Shown here in pieces: positions 24,901 to 33,552 of a stretch of 64,000 bases of DNA. The notes under the pieces were generated by a model. The model made no database searches and was not told the DNA's origin. It saw only the letters and a program-made list of their open reading frames with translations. The translations under genes were made by a program, and so were the position numbers. Origin of the DNA: Chloroherpetonaceae bacterium (GTDB lineage: Bacteria > Bacteroidota > Chlorobiia > Chlorobiales > Chloroherpetonaceae); assembly GCA_028277445.1 (NCBI GenBank), contig JANQGG010000034.1:1-64000 (forward strand). The letters run 5' to 3'. How positions within the stretch are numbered: the stretch's first letter is position 1; each line of letters opens with the position of its first letter.

Positions 24901-25356
24901 ATGGATGTAAAATATATCACAAACAAAAACAATATTTCACGTAGTCAAATTAAAGAATACTTGAAAAAAACTGACAATGACTTTTATCCAAAATTAAGCA
25001 GTAGAGTTGACATAACTGAATATGCTGGCAAGATTTATGAAAAAGCAGTGTTGATCGTTGCTGTAATTAAAAAATATGGATACATAGGATTAACTGCTTT
25101 TTACGCTAATGACTTTAATTCCCGAAAATCATATTTATCAAATATAAATGTTATGAAAACATTCAGTGGTTTGGGCATTGCTAATACTATGATGGGAATA
25201 ATGGAAAATTACTTGATTGATAATGGTTTTAAAGAAATATATTTAGAAGTTTATAATAAAAATTATCGTGCACTATCACTTTACGAAAAATATGATTTCA
25301 AGATTGAAGAAGATATAGGCAATTTTTTTAAGATGAAAAAAATAATACAACGTTAA
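24901..25356 (+). CDS. GNAT-family N-acetyltransferase
   Basis: This 151-residue acetyltransferase has the acetyl-CoA binding region in NVMKTFSGLGIANTMMGIME (motif A, with the SGLGIA loop). It is followed by YLEVYNKNYRALSLYEKYDF, the typical GNAT motif B with the NxxAxxLYEKxGF pattern. In this locus it may acetylate an amino sugar made by an aminotransferase. The nearest upstream aminotransferase is the decayed one at 24321, so this gene may have lost its substrate. It is flanked by relics on both sides and is very AT-rich. The start at 24901 is supported by the motif spacing. Confidence 0.78.
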   Translation: MDVKYITNKNNISRSQIKEYLKKTDNDFYPKLSSRVDITEYAGKIYEKAVLIVAVIKKYGYIGLTAFYANDFNSRKSYLSNINVMKTFSGLGIANTMMGIMENYLIDNGFKEIYLEVYNKNYRALSLYEKYDFKIEEDIGNFFKMKKIIQR

Positions 25357-25446
25357 TATGTGTAAATGGAATATTTTAGGTTCTATTTTATCATTAACTT
25401 TTAAAATGAAAATATATATCAGAGGCACTTGAATCTTGTATAATGC

Positions 25447-25739
25447 AAAAAAGATTTTGAATTTGAAATCATTCTTGCAGATGACACATCAACAGATAAA
25501 AATAAAAATATTATTAATAACGACAAAAGAAGGTATCCTAATTTAATTAAACCTATTTTAAGGGAAAAGATATTGGGCTGAATAATAATTTTCTGGATGC
25601 TGTATCAAAAACTCGAGGCAAATACATCGACCTCTACTAAGGTTACAACCACTAAGTTGACCGCTACAAACTACAAAAACACGAGGGATATTTCCTGAAT
25701 TTCAATGAACGTTACAAAAGAAAACTTACATGGAAAATT
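25447..25739 (+). pseudogene. Glycosyltransferase family 2 relic, copy 2
   Basis: This second degenerate GT2 start reads FEFEIILADDTSTDKNKNII then NNDKRRYPNLIKPILREKIL. After a stop come NNNFLDAVSKTRGKYIDLY and, after two more stops, DRYKLQKHEGYFLNFN. These match the GT2 order: DD motif, then GKYI-acidic motif, then YKLQKQ. Several nonsense changes and missing residues (the usual EGDDYW box reads as Y-stop-GYNH-stop) show it is dead. Bases 25455-25544 parallel 21676-21765. It runs directly up to the start of the next intact gene. Confidence 0.75.
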
Positions 25740-26885
25740 ATGCATAAAAAAAAGGTAATACATATTCATACAGACTATAAGTTTATCAATAATTCTAATT
25801 TCTTTGATGGAGATTTATTCGATAACCGGATTATTATCATTCAGAACTCTGAACCCTATACAGGTCCATTTAAAGATAAATCACTTTTGTTTTCAACAAC
25901 ATCTGAAGACCTAAAAAGAATCATTAATATTTGCAAAGAAGCTGATTTGGTGGTTCTTTATGATTTAAATACTATTAAATGCCGAATTACTTTAGCTTTG
26001 CCCTCAAGTATAAAAATAGCTTGGCGTTTTTTTGGTTATGAGCTTTATGGGAGACAGAAAGATAATTTTGTCAGCGAAAAAACTTTACAATTTGTTTTTC
26101 AAGAAAAACAACAAATCTTACTCGATCAGATACTAAAACCCATTAAAAAGCTATATGCCATTTTAAAATTTGGAGGCACACGAGACAATTTGTTTTACAA
26201 GGCAATGAATAGAATTAATTATATGTTAGTACTTTGTTTTGAGGAGTATGATTTTTTATCAAACTTTTGGTCTCAACTACCAGAATTTGTTCAGTTGCCA
26301 TTTCCGTATTATCTGAATGATTCAAGACTCCCCGATTTTTACGAAAAAACAGTAATAGGTAAACCAATGATAGTTTTGGGTAACAACAGGAGTTTATACA
26401 ACAATCATCTCGACTTAATTGAGCTAGTAGACCGTAAACCCAATAAAAATCAATATATTTTCACACTGCTTTTTAGTTATGGACCTCAAAATGAATATAC
26501 CATGGCAGTTAAAGAGGCAGTTATAGGAAAAAAATACTATACATTAATTGAAGATTTTGTGTCACCAGAAAAGTTTGAGACTTTCCATCATAGCATTACA
26601 GCTTTGGTCATCAATAGTTACAGACAAATGGCTGGTGCAAACGTCAGGATGGCACTAAGAAACGGTTCTAAGGTATATCTGAACAAGAAAAATATTTATT
26701 TTAAATGGCTTCGCAATGAAGGATTTAAAGTTTTTACAATAGAAGATTTTGATAGCGATTTAACAAATAATAATATAAAAGCAGATAAAACTTTAGCTGA
26801 ATATAATGTAAATCAACTAGTAAATATTTCAAAGAAATATACAAAAGAAGATTTTCAACAAAAACTATATCAAAAAATAATTTAA
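25740..26885 (+). CDS. Putative fucosyltransferase-like glycosyltransferase (GT56/WecF-like)
   Basis: This 381-residue protein resembles the TDP-Fuc4NAc:lipid II Fuc4NAc-transferase (WecF, GT56) type. It has an N-terminal KKVIHIHTDYKFI, a central KIAWRFFGYELYGRQ, and a donor-binding region GKPMIVLGNNRSLYNNHLD at about residues 206-224 comparable to the GNSxxxxNNH motif of that family. QMAGANVRMALRNGSKVYLN follows near the C-terminus. If correct, it adds a 4-amino-sugar to the lipid-linked unit on the cytoplasmic side. Family assignment is moderate. It starts right after the GT2 relic and ends just before the truncated 2-epimerase start. Confidence 0.62.
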   Translation: MHKKKVIHIHTDYKFINNSNFFDGDLFDNRIIIIQNSEPYTGPFKDKSLLFSTTSEDLKRIINICKEADLVVLYDLNTIKCRITLALPSSIKIAWRFFGYELYGRQKDNFVSEKTLQFVFQEKQQILLDQILKPIKKLYAILKFGGTRDNLFYKAMNRINYMLVLCFEEYDFLSNFWSQLPEFVQLPFPYYLNDSRLPDFYEKTVIGKPMIVLGNNRSLYNNHLDLIELVDRKPNKNQYIFTLLFSYGPQNEYTMAVKEAVIGKKYYTLIEDFVSPEKFETFHHSITALVINSYRQMAGANVRMALRNGSKVYLNKKNIYFKWLRNEGFKVFTIEDFDSDLTNNNIKADKTLAEYNVNQLVNISKKYTKEDFQQKLYQKII

Positions 26886-26893
26886 ACAAGTTT

Positions 26894-26985
26894 ATGAACA
26901 TAACCTTCATCGCAGGTAACTGGCCAAATTTCATGAAGGTTGGCCCTATTATTAACCCGGTGGTATATTATTAAGAAAGGGTAAT
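26894..26985 (+). pseudogene. UDP-GlcNAc 2-epimerase (wecB-like), 5' relic
   Basis: From the ATG at 26894 the frame reads MNITFIAGNWPNFMKVGPII and NPVVYY before a stop. This is the N-terminus of a UDP-N-acetylglucosamine 2-epimerase, whose usual start is close to M-ITFIAGTRPNFMKIAPII. The match breaks off at about 26965, just before the IS1634-type remnant. The other end of the same gene family is found at 28052-28203 on the far side of the IS remnant, so this gene was split and mostly deleted. Confidence 0.8.
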
Positions 26986-28051
26986 AACATTTCATATTTA
27001 CTGCCGCCATTCAGACGGCTCGTCAGGAACTGAAGGAGACATTCAGCTTGGCGCTGTACGATGTCACCACGCTATACTTCGAGTCCTTCAAGGAATACGA
27101 TTTGCAGCGTCCGGGGTTCTCCAAGGATAACAAGCCGCAGCAACCGCAGATTTTCATTGGGCTGATCACCACCCGTTCGGGATTTCCGGTGATGCACGAG
27201 GTGTTTGAAGGCAACACTTTCGAGGGAAACACGATGCTCGATATCGTGCGCCGTTTCCAAAAACGGGTTGTAACAACTAAACCAGTCATTGTGGCTGATG
27301 CTGCCATGTTTTCAAAAGCCAACATGCGGCAGTTGGAGGCCGAAGGCTACCGCTACATCGTAGGGGCACGATTAGCCAATACTGCAAGTGGCTACATCGC
27401 TCAGATTCACAAGCAACTACCCAGCACGGACAAAGCGGTACAGCGTTTCAGCTATGAGCATATTGTCCATAAAGCCTCAATAGTCTGTGAGTTCTCTCTA
27501 CCACGCTACAAGAAGGACAAACGTGAGTTCGACAAGCAGGTCAAGCGAGCCTATGAACTGCTTGATCGCAACGAATCCGGCAGGCGAGCCAAATTTGTAA
27601 AGAAGTCTAAAGAGAAAGACAAGCCCTTCATCTTCGACACGGCTCTTCAGGTAAAGACAGAGAAACTCCTGGGAATCAAAGGCTATGTCACCAATATCCC
27701 TGAAGAAGAGACCAGCAGCGCTGAGATTATAGCCTATTATAGATATCTTTGGCATGTGGTGCAGGCCTTTCGCATGAGTAAGACCGATCTCAGAGCCAGA
27801 CCTGTTTTACATCGCACGCAAGAGGCAATCAGAGCCCATGTACTGATCTGTTTCATGGCTTTGATGATGGGTAAGTACCTTGAATCAAAACCGGCCGGTC
27901 TTTACGGCAGATCAGGGACGTACTTTGGCAAGTTTACGAAGCTCACATCTGTGATAATAGAACTGGTCAAGTGCACATTCTGCACATGGATAACGATACA
28001 TTGGAAAATAGTGCAATCATTCAGCTCTTGAATCTTGAGTTTCCGCACTAA
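26985..28051 (+). mobile_element. IS1634-type DDE transposase remnant (IS4 group)
   Basis: The remnant encodes the central and C-terminal parts of an IS1634/IS1549-like transposase: LYDVTTLYFESFKEYDLQRP, GFSKDNKPQQPQIFIGLITT, PVIVADAAMFSKANM, YRYIVGARLAN, and the YRYLWHVVQAFRMSKTDLRA segment with the conserved Tyr/Glu region partly changed. The N-terminal 150-200 residues are missing, and the long frame begins without a real start. Near 27890 a frameshift moves the tail into another frame, where TGRSLRQIRDVLWQVYEAHI continues to a stop at 28049-28051. Its base composition is visibly more GC-rich than the flanking DNA, indicating recent foreign origin. It is non-functional. Confidence 0.8.
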
Positions 28052-28203
28052 TTGGCAAACTCAGGAGTCGGCAATCCCGATTCCATTAAACTGGCACTCG
28101 ACAAATTTTTTGCAGGAAACTAAAAAAAGGAAGCATTCCGTAATTGTGGGACGGAAAAGCAGCAATGAGAATTGTGGAGATATTGGGGAAATTTTCAAAT
28201 TAA
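28052..28203 (+). pseudogene. UDP-GlcNAc 2-epimerase (wecB-like), 3' relic
   Basis: One frame gives LANSGVGNPDSIKLALDKFF AGN. A one-base shift gives KLKKGSIP, a stop (28141), then LWDGKAAMRIVEILGKFSN ending at 28203. Together these match the C-terminus of UDP-GlcNAc 2-epimerases (VG-DP-KI ... LAGN-KKG-IPELWDGKAAERIV). This is the far end of the gene whose 5' end is at 26894. About nine tenths of it has been replaced by the IS remnant. Confidence 0.8.
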
Positions 28204-28324
28204 CAAGTTTCAAGTTCTTTGGTTATATTTTGAATATATTTTGTGCCAAAGATTTACTGGGCAATTTAGAATAGTACATTAAATATTTGGTTAGTATTTT
28301 TAGTGATTCGTAATAAAAAATAAA

Positions 28325-29557
28325 ATGACAGATTGGCTAAGAGAGAAAAATAAAGATTGGGAGTTAAAGATAATTATATTCTTAATTTCACCTTTTATCG
28401 CTTCTTTATATTCGTTACGTAAAATTAAAACGAAATCATCTTTTATTGTATTTTTTTTATTTGCGATTTTTTTTGGCTTATCTTTTACAGTTCAATCAGG
28501 AAAAACAGACATCGCAAAATATGATGGCGCAAGTTATAGAAAAAAATTTGATATATATCAATATGTTAGTAACTCGGAATATTATTCAAACTTAGAAAAC
28601 TATTTTAGCTTTAATGAAGGAATTAAAGATTTCTATTTTGATACAGTAGCTTTTTTCGTGTCGCGGTATACAGACAATTATCATGTAATGTTCATGATTC
28701 TTGCAGGTGTCTTTGCTTTTTTCGCTTTAAAATCATTTAAATTTTTAGTTTTAGAGAAGAATTTCAACGGCACCTTAGCTTGCTTTATACTTGCATATCT
28801 ATTTATGTCAAATGACATTTTCAATATCAATGGAGTTAGATTTTGGACAGCTGCGTGGATAGGGGTTTATAGTATTTTTCAGATTTTTAGAAATGAAAAT
28901 AAACATTTTTATTTATTAGCATTAACAACACCATTTCTTCATGGTTCATTTTGGGTTTTCCTTATTGTATTATTTGTTGCTTATTTTACTAATAAGAAAT
29001 ATAAATTATGGGTAGTACTCTTTTTTGTTAGCTTTGTAGTTTCAAACTTTTCTGTTGAGTTCGTACGTGGAATTAGTGACTCTTTACCCTCATTTTTAGC
29101 CAAAATGGTCGAAGTTTATACTAATATAAATTACATTGAAGAAGTGGCTTCTAGAGGCAGCGGCTTTTATTGGGTAACAAAAATATTCAAGTTTTTAGTA
29201 AGGTTCTATATGAACTTCCTGGTTTTTTTGTTTATAAAAAATTCAAAACAAATTTCTAAAAATCCAAAAACTACAAGGCTTTTTTCATTTTTATTGATTT
29301 GGATGACTTTTGTCAATTTCACAATGCCCATCCCTTCTTTAGGTGGAAGGTTTATGGTAATGTCTTACCCAGTAATTGCTTACATATGGCTTATTAATTT
29401 TAAAGGCGTAAAATATAACAGAGTTCTTTATGTTATGCCGTTTGTGTTTATTATGTCATTTTATACTAAGTTCATACTTTATAAGGGAGTAGTAGACCCA
29501 TTATTTTTCATTTCAAGTCCAGTATATCTAATCTTTGAACATTTGATTAACCAATGA
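28325..29557 (+). CDS. Wzy-like polysaccharide polymerase (EpsG family)
   Basis: This 410-residue integral membrane protein has about ten or more hydrophobic helices and the EpsG-type start IIFLISPFIASLYSLRKI. DIAKYDGASYRKKFDIYQYV and a large periplasmic loop with FYFDTVAFFVSRYTDNYHVM are typical of this family. INGVRFWTAAWIGVYSIFQI and LHGSFWVFLI are also characteristic. It probably polymerises flipped repeat units in the periplasm. Its stop overlaps the next glycosyltransferase start (ATGA), showing translational coupling. From here to 41731 the genes are intact, in contrast to the decayed left half. Confidence 0.82.
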   Translation: MTDWLREKNKDWELKIIIFLISPFIASLYSLRKIKTKSSFIVFFLFAIFFGLSFTVQSGKTDIAKYDGASYRKKFDIYQYVSNSEYYSNLENYFSFNEGIKDFYFDTVAFFVSRYTDNYHVMFMILAGVFAFFALKSFKFLVLEKNFNGTLACFILAYLFMSNDIFNINGVRFWTAAWIGVYSIFQIFRNENKHFYLLALTTPFLHGSFWVFLIVLFVAYFTNKKYKLWVVLFFVSFVVSNFSVEFVRGISDSLPSFLAKMVEVYTNINYIEEVASRGSGFYWVTKIFKFLVRFYMNFLVFLFIKNSKQISKNPKTTRLFSFLLIWMTFVNFTMPIPSLGGRFMVMSYPVIAYIWLINFKGVKYNRVLYVMPFVFIMSFYTKFILYKGVVDPLFFISSPVYLIFEHLINQ

Positions 29558-30657
29558 AACCACTAAAAATAGTCATAATTTCGAAAAATTCTTATCCTGA
29601 TTTAGGCCCAAGAGCTCACAGAACATCTGAACTGGCTAAAGAATTGGCACGGAAGGGTAATGAAGTTATTGTATATTCCTTATTAGGGGATTATGATTAT
29701 GATAAAATAAGCAGTGAAACCGGAATTGTTTTTAAAAGTTTAGGAGTCTCTAAATTAGGTGTTACTGATAATACAGGTTACTACAATAAGGCTCTTTTGG
29801 CTAAAGGATTGAGAAAACTGTTTTCTAAGTTGCTTGAATTACCGAGTATCGAATTAATGCCTATGGTATATAAAACTCTTAAGCAAGAACAACAAATTGA
29901 TTATCTCATCACCATTGCGCATCCGCACACCATACATTGGGGGGCAGCTAAATTTGTAAAGAAAAATAGGGATAGAATTAAACTTTGGGTGGCGGATTGT
30001 GGGGATCCTTATATGAATGACCCTTATAATTATCATCCTTGGTATTTTGCGTATTTTGAAAAAAGTTGGTGTCGTCTATGTAATTATATTACTATTCCAA
30101 TTGAAAAAGCGAAGAAAGCATATTACAAAGAATATAGAGATAAAATTAAAATAATTCCGCAAGGGTTTGATTTTAATAATATTAAACTTGCAGAATATTC
30201 ACCTAACAAAGTTCCTACTTTTGCATTTTCAGGAAAGTTGTATCCAAGTTTGAGAGACCCTAGAAATTTTATAAATTATTTAAGCACGTTGGATGCAGAT
30301 TTTAAATTTGTAGTATATACTAAAAGTAAAGATATTTTTACTAAGTATAAAAAAGAATTGGGTGATAAACTTGAAATTCGAGATTATGTACCACGCAAAG
30401 ATTTGTTATTTGAGTTATCAAAAATGGATTTTTTAATTAACATCAAAAATATATCAATAGTCCAGCAACCAAGTAAACTCATTGATTATGCATTGACCAA
30501 GCGTCCTATTTTTGAAATTTCATCTGAATTTAATGAAGAAATTGGCTTTGAAGAGTTTTTATCAAGGAACTATCAAAAACAATTATTATTAAAAGATATA
30601 CAAAAGTATAATGTAGAAAATGTTGCAAGGGATTTTTTATGTCTTTATAATTTATAG
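29554..30657 (+). CDS. Glycosyltransferase, GT4-like (GT-B fold)
   Basis: This 367-residue cytoplasmic glycosyltransferase has an N-terminal half with KIVIISKNSYPDLGPRAHRT and the ELAKELARKGNEVIVYS pattern of GT-B enzymes. The C-terminal half includes FAFSGKLYPSLRDPRNFINY and a QQPSKLIDYALTKRPIFEIS segment, the donor-binding region near residue 310. It should add one sugar of the lipid-linked repeat unit. It overlaps the upstream polymerase gene by 4 bases and is followed after 2 bases by an acyltransferase, so all three are tightly coupled. The donor sugar is unknown. Confidence 0.8.
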   Translation: MKPLKIVIISKNSYPDLGPRAHRTSELAKELARKGNEVIVYSLLGDYDYDKISSETGIVFKSLGVSKLGVTDNTGYYNKALLAKGLRKLFSKLLELPSIELMPMVYKTLKQEQQIDYLITIAHPHTIHWGAAKFVKKNRDRIKLWVADCGDPYMNDPYNYHPWYFAYFEKSWCRLCNYITIPIEKAKKAYYKEYRDKIKIIPQGFDFNNIKLAEYSPNKVPTFAFSGKLYPSLRDPRNFINYLSTLDADFKFVVYTKSKDIFTKYKKELGDKLEIRDYVPRKDLLFELSKMDFLINIKNISIVQQPSKLIDYALTKRPIFEISSEFNEEIGFEEFLSRNYQKQLLLKDIQKYNVENVARDFLCLYNL

Positions 30658-30659
30658 TT

Positions 30660-31184
30660 ATGATAAAAGAAATTTGTTTAGTGATTTATTATGCATTTGC
30701 AAGGTATTTGCCCAAAAGTAATGCGCATTTTGGAGGTAATATTTACAAGAAAATAAGATATTTGTTGTGTAAAAATATATTCGAATATTGTGGTGAGAAT
30801 GTAAATATTCAGAGACTTGCTTTTTTTGGCTCTGGCAAAAAAATCAGCATCGGTAATAATTCAGGATTAGGAATTAATTGTAGAGTTCACGATAACACCA
30901 TAATAGGTGAAAATGTAATGATGGGGCCCAATTGTTATATGATTGCTAATGCTCATTTGTTTGAAAAAACTGACATGCCAATGCGTTTACAAGGCAGAAA
31001 GGAAACTACGGATCAAGTTATTATTGAGGATGATGTTTGGATAGGGCGTGATGTAATGATCATAGGATCTAAGCACATTAAAACCGGAAGTATTTTAGGT
31101 GCAAGATGTGTACTAACTAAAGATTTTCCTGAATATTCAATTATAGGAGGAAATCCAAGTAAATTAATTCGATCAAGAAAATGA
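30660..31184 (+). CDS. Hexapeptide-repeat acyltransferase (WcaF/LacA-like)
   Basis: This 174-residue left-handed beta-helix acetyltransferase has hexapeptide-type repeats: ISIGNNSGLGINCRVHDNTI, IIGENVMMGPNCYMIANAH, then VIIEDDVWIGRDVMIIGSKH and ILGARCVLTKDFPEYSIIGG. The catalytic His is probably in MIANAHLFEK. Such enzymes O-acetylate sugars in capsule or exopolysaccharide loci. It begins 2 bases after one glycosyltransferase and overlaps the next by 4 bases, giving a coupled set that assembles and decorates the repeat unit. Confidence 0.87.
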   Translation: MIKEICLVIYYAFARYLPKSNAHFGGNIYKKIRYLLCKNIFEYCGENVNIQRLAFFGSGKKISIGNNSGLGINCRVHDNTIIGENVMMGPNCYMIANAHLFEKTDMPMRLQGRKETTDQVIIEDDVWIGRDVMIIGSKHIKTGSILGARCVLTKDFPEYSIIGGNPSKLIRSRK

Positions 31185-32356
31185 AAATTGCAATAATCTT
31201 TACTGGCGACTTAAATAACCGAAAAGGTAAATTTAACAATATTTATGAGAGAATTAGTTATTTGAAAAAAATAAAAAGCTTAGAAATTGATGTTTTTTTG
31301 ATTCAGTATAATTACAGTTGGTTGTTTAAGAAATTTAAAAAGGTAAATGTTGATTTAGGATGTCATGCTGAAATGAATGGTGTTTTTTTTAACATTTTAT
31401 GGATTAATCTAACACTTTTCGAATATCTGATTACTCATAAGTTTAAATTGAAAGATATAGCATGTAAAAATCAATTAGGAAAATATGTGGATTTGTTTGA
31501 AAATTATGATATGCTTTCGGTTCATGATCTTTTAAGCTCACAACTTGCGACATTAGTAAAACAAAAAACAAACACACCTTTTGTAATAACTTGGCATGGT
31601 TCTGATATTAATACATATCCATTCAATAACCAACAAACATTTAAGACAGTAAAATTCTTTTTAGAAAATACTGATTATAATTTTTTTGTAAGTAAAAAAC
31701 TTAAAACTGTTTCTGATAAAATAGCTCAGACTAATATTAAATCCCATTTGTATTCTGGCCCATCTGAAAATTTCTATCAAAAACCATTAAATGAAAAAAT
31801 ATTATTAAAAAATAAATTTAACATCACTTCTCAATTTGTGGTTGGTTTTATTGGTAACTTAGTACCAATAAAAAATGTTTCAGTTTTACCCGATATTTTC
31901 AGTAAAATTCAGAATAAAATTAGCAATGTTAGTTTCCTAATTATAGGAGATGGCCCTCTTTTGGAATCATTACAAAAAGAAATAAAGGTATTAAATATTC
32001 AAAGTGTGTTATATACTGGAAAGATTCATCCTGAAAAAATACCGGATTATATGAATGTTTTAGATGTATTACTTTTGCCTAGTTTAAATGAAGGAATGCC
32101 GAGGGTTACATTAGAGGCGCAAGCTTGTGGCGTTAATGTTGTAGGTTCAAATGTCGGTGGAATTCCTGAAGCTATAGGCGAAGAAAACTGTTTTGTATTA
32201 AACCAGACTTTTAATCAAAATGTTTCTAATAAAATTGTAGACATGTTAACAAATAATAAACCACCCAAATCATTGTCTGATGACTTTTCTTGGGATAAAA
32301 CCATAGAGAAAGAAATGAGTATATATAAATCTATTTTAAGAGATTCAGTTGCCTAG
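31181..32356 (+). CDS. Glycosyltransferase family 4 protein
   Basis: This 391-residue GT-B glycosyltransferase has an N-terminal acceptor half with SVHDLLSSQLATLVKQK and TPFVITWHGSDINTYPF. The C-terminal GT4 domain has VVGFIGNLVPIKNVSVL, FLIIGDGPLLESLQKEIK and VLLLPSLNEGMPRVTLEAQA, followed by GSNVGGIPEAIG. The E-x7-E-type motif lies in the EGMPRVTLEAQ region near residue 305. It retains an activated sugar's configuration and builds the repeat unit on the cytoplasmic face. It overlaps the acyltransferase by 4 bases. A 116-base gap with an inverted repeat follows. Confidence 0.87.
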   Translation: MKIAIIFTGDLNNRKGKFNNIYERISYLKKIKSLEIDVFLIQYNYSWLFKKFKKVNVDLGCHAEMNGVFFNILWINLTLFEYLITHKFKLKDIACKNQLGKYVDLFENYDMLSVHDLLSSQLATLVKQKTNTPFVITWHGSDINTYPFNNQQTFKTVKFFLENTDYNFFVSKKLKTVSDKIAQTNIKSHLYSGPSENFYQKPLNEKILLKNKFNITSQFVVGFIGNLVPIKNVSVLPDIFSKIQNKISNVSFLIIGDGPLLESLQKEIKVLNIQSVLYTGKIHPEKIPDYMNVLDVLLLPSLNEGMPRVTLEAQACGVNVVGSNVGGIPEAIGEENCFVLNQTFNQNVSNKIVDMLTNNKPPKSLSDDFSWDKTIEKEMSIYKSILRDSVA

Positions 32357-32411
32357 CTTTATTTGTTTTGTTGGATTGAGTTTCTAAATCAAAAAAAGAA
32401 ACAATTTAAAA

Positions 32412-32451
32412 TATCAGATATTACAAAATATACATTTTATAATATCTGATA
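32412..32451. promoter_or_regulatory. Inverted repeat in polysaccharide operon gap
   Basis: TATCAGATATTA (32412-32423) and TAATATCTGATA (32440-32451) are exact 12-base arms around a 16-base spacer, which itself holds AAAAT/ATTTT. There is no T tract on either side. It lies in the only sizeable gap (32357-32472) of the intact right half. It could be an operator, a processing stem or an attenuator. Confidence 0.6.
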
Positions 32452-32472
32452 ATTAATAATTTAAAGGTACTT

Positions 32473-33552
32473 ATGATAAATGAAAAAATACTATATGTTC
32501 CAGAGGTAGATATTTCTGTTGATGACGGTTCTGGAATTAACGAAAGAAACTTTGTTAGAAGTCTTCTTGATAAAAATGTTAATGTTTTAATTCCAAAACC
32601 TTCTGATAAAGATGTTCTAAAGGATTTATATGGCTATAAGAATCTACATATTACATGGTTTTTAAATAGAAGAAACCCTTTTAGTTATTTATATCATCTT
32701 ATAAGGAAAATCAAAAATTTAAAAAAAATTATTAAAAAAGAAAGAATAGATATCGTTATATTCAGACTTGGGCTTATACCTATAGACGTTTTTTTTGTAA
32801 AAAAAGGTATGAAAAAAAGAGTATTATTAAAACATCTAACTTTTTTATCATCTTCCCAGAAACAAAATATTTTGTTGAGTGTTTTTGGTACAATAAGGCT
32901 TCTGTTTGTGAATAAAAGATTAATTGATGGATGTGATACGCCTTCGTATATGACAAAAAAATATATTGAAAAATATTACGGTCTGAGTAATATTTATATT
33001 GCAAAAAATGGCACCTCCAAAACTGAAATAAAATACTTAAAAACTGAAAAAGATAAAGACTTTATCTACATTGGAAGATTAAGTAAAGTAAGAAACACTG
33101 AGGATTTGTTGAAAGCATTCTCAAAAAGTAATAAAACCATCGATATTTATGGATTTGGAGAAATGGAAAAGATAACAACACAATATTCCAACAAATATTC
33201 AAATATAAATTTCAAAGGGAAAGTAACATATGATGAACTGGTACAAATATTGCCTAAATACAAATTTGGTATAGATTTAACATATGTAAATACGGAATTT
33301 GGAAAAGCTTCTTATTCACAAAAAATAGCTCAGTATTTATCATTTAAATTAAATGTGATTGCAATTAGATGCCCTGATAATCAATTTATTGAAGAGTGTA
33401 AATGTGGTAAACTCTATGATAAAGAAAATGAAAAGTTAATTAATATTATAAGTAATATTGAATATCAAGACTTTGATTCATTAATAATAGGGAAATATAT
33501 TTACAGTGAGGATATAATTAATCAATTAATACAATTTTGGAAACAAAAATAA
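32473..33552 (+). CDS. Glycosyltransferase, GT4-like
   Basis: This 359-residue predicted GT-B glycosyltransferase has EKILYVPEVDISVDDGSGIN at the N-terminus, consistent with an acceptor-binding Rossmann half. DTPSYMTKKYIEKYYGL and GTSKTEIKYLKTEKDKDFIY precede the GT4-like C-terminal half, with IYIGRLSKVRNTEDLLKAFS, NINFKGKVTYDELVQILPKY and GKASYSQKIAQYLSFKLNVI. The canonical E-x7-E motif is not obvious, so the family assignment is less firm than for its neighbours. It follows the inverted repeat and overlaps the next sulfotransferase start by 16 bases. Very AT-rich. Confidence 0.72.
   Translation: MINEKILYVPEVDISVDDGSGINERNFVRSLLDKNVNVLIPKPSDKDVLKDLYGYKNLHITWFLNRRNPFSYLYHLIRKIKNLKKIIKKERIDIVIFRLGLIPIDVFFVKKGMKKRVLLKHLTFLSSSQKQNILLSVFGTIRLLFVNKRLIDGCDTPSYMTKKYIEKYYGLSNIYIAKNGTSKTEIKYLKTEKDKDFIYIGRLSKVRNTEDLLKAFSKSNKTIDIYGFGEMEKITTQYSNKYSNINFKGKVTYDELVQILPKYKFGIDLTYVNTEFGKASYSQKIAQYLSFKLNVIAIRCPDNQFIEECKCGKLYDKENEKLINIISNIEYQDFDSLIIGKYIYSEDIINQLIQFWKQK

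Noticed and set aside
27048-28031. 327-residue transposase from 27048 as an intact gene
   Set aside because: The apparent start is an internal Leu codon (TTG). The N-terminal part is missing and a frameshift near 27890 replaces the real C-terminus.
28035-28274. 79-residue plus-strand frame after the transposase remnant
   Set aside because: Two other frames here match the C-terminus of a UDP-GlcNAc 2-epimerase, so this frame is an artefact of a decayed gene.
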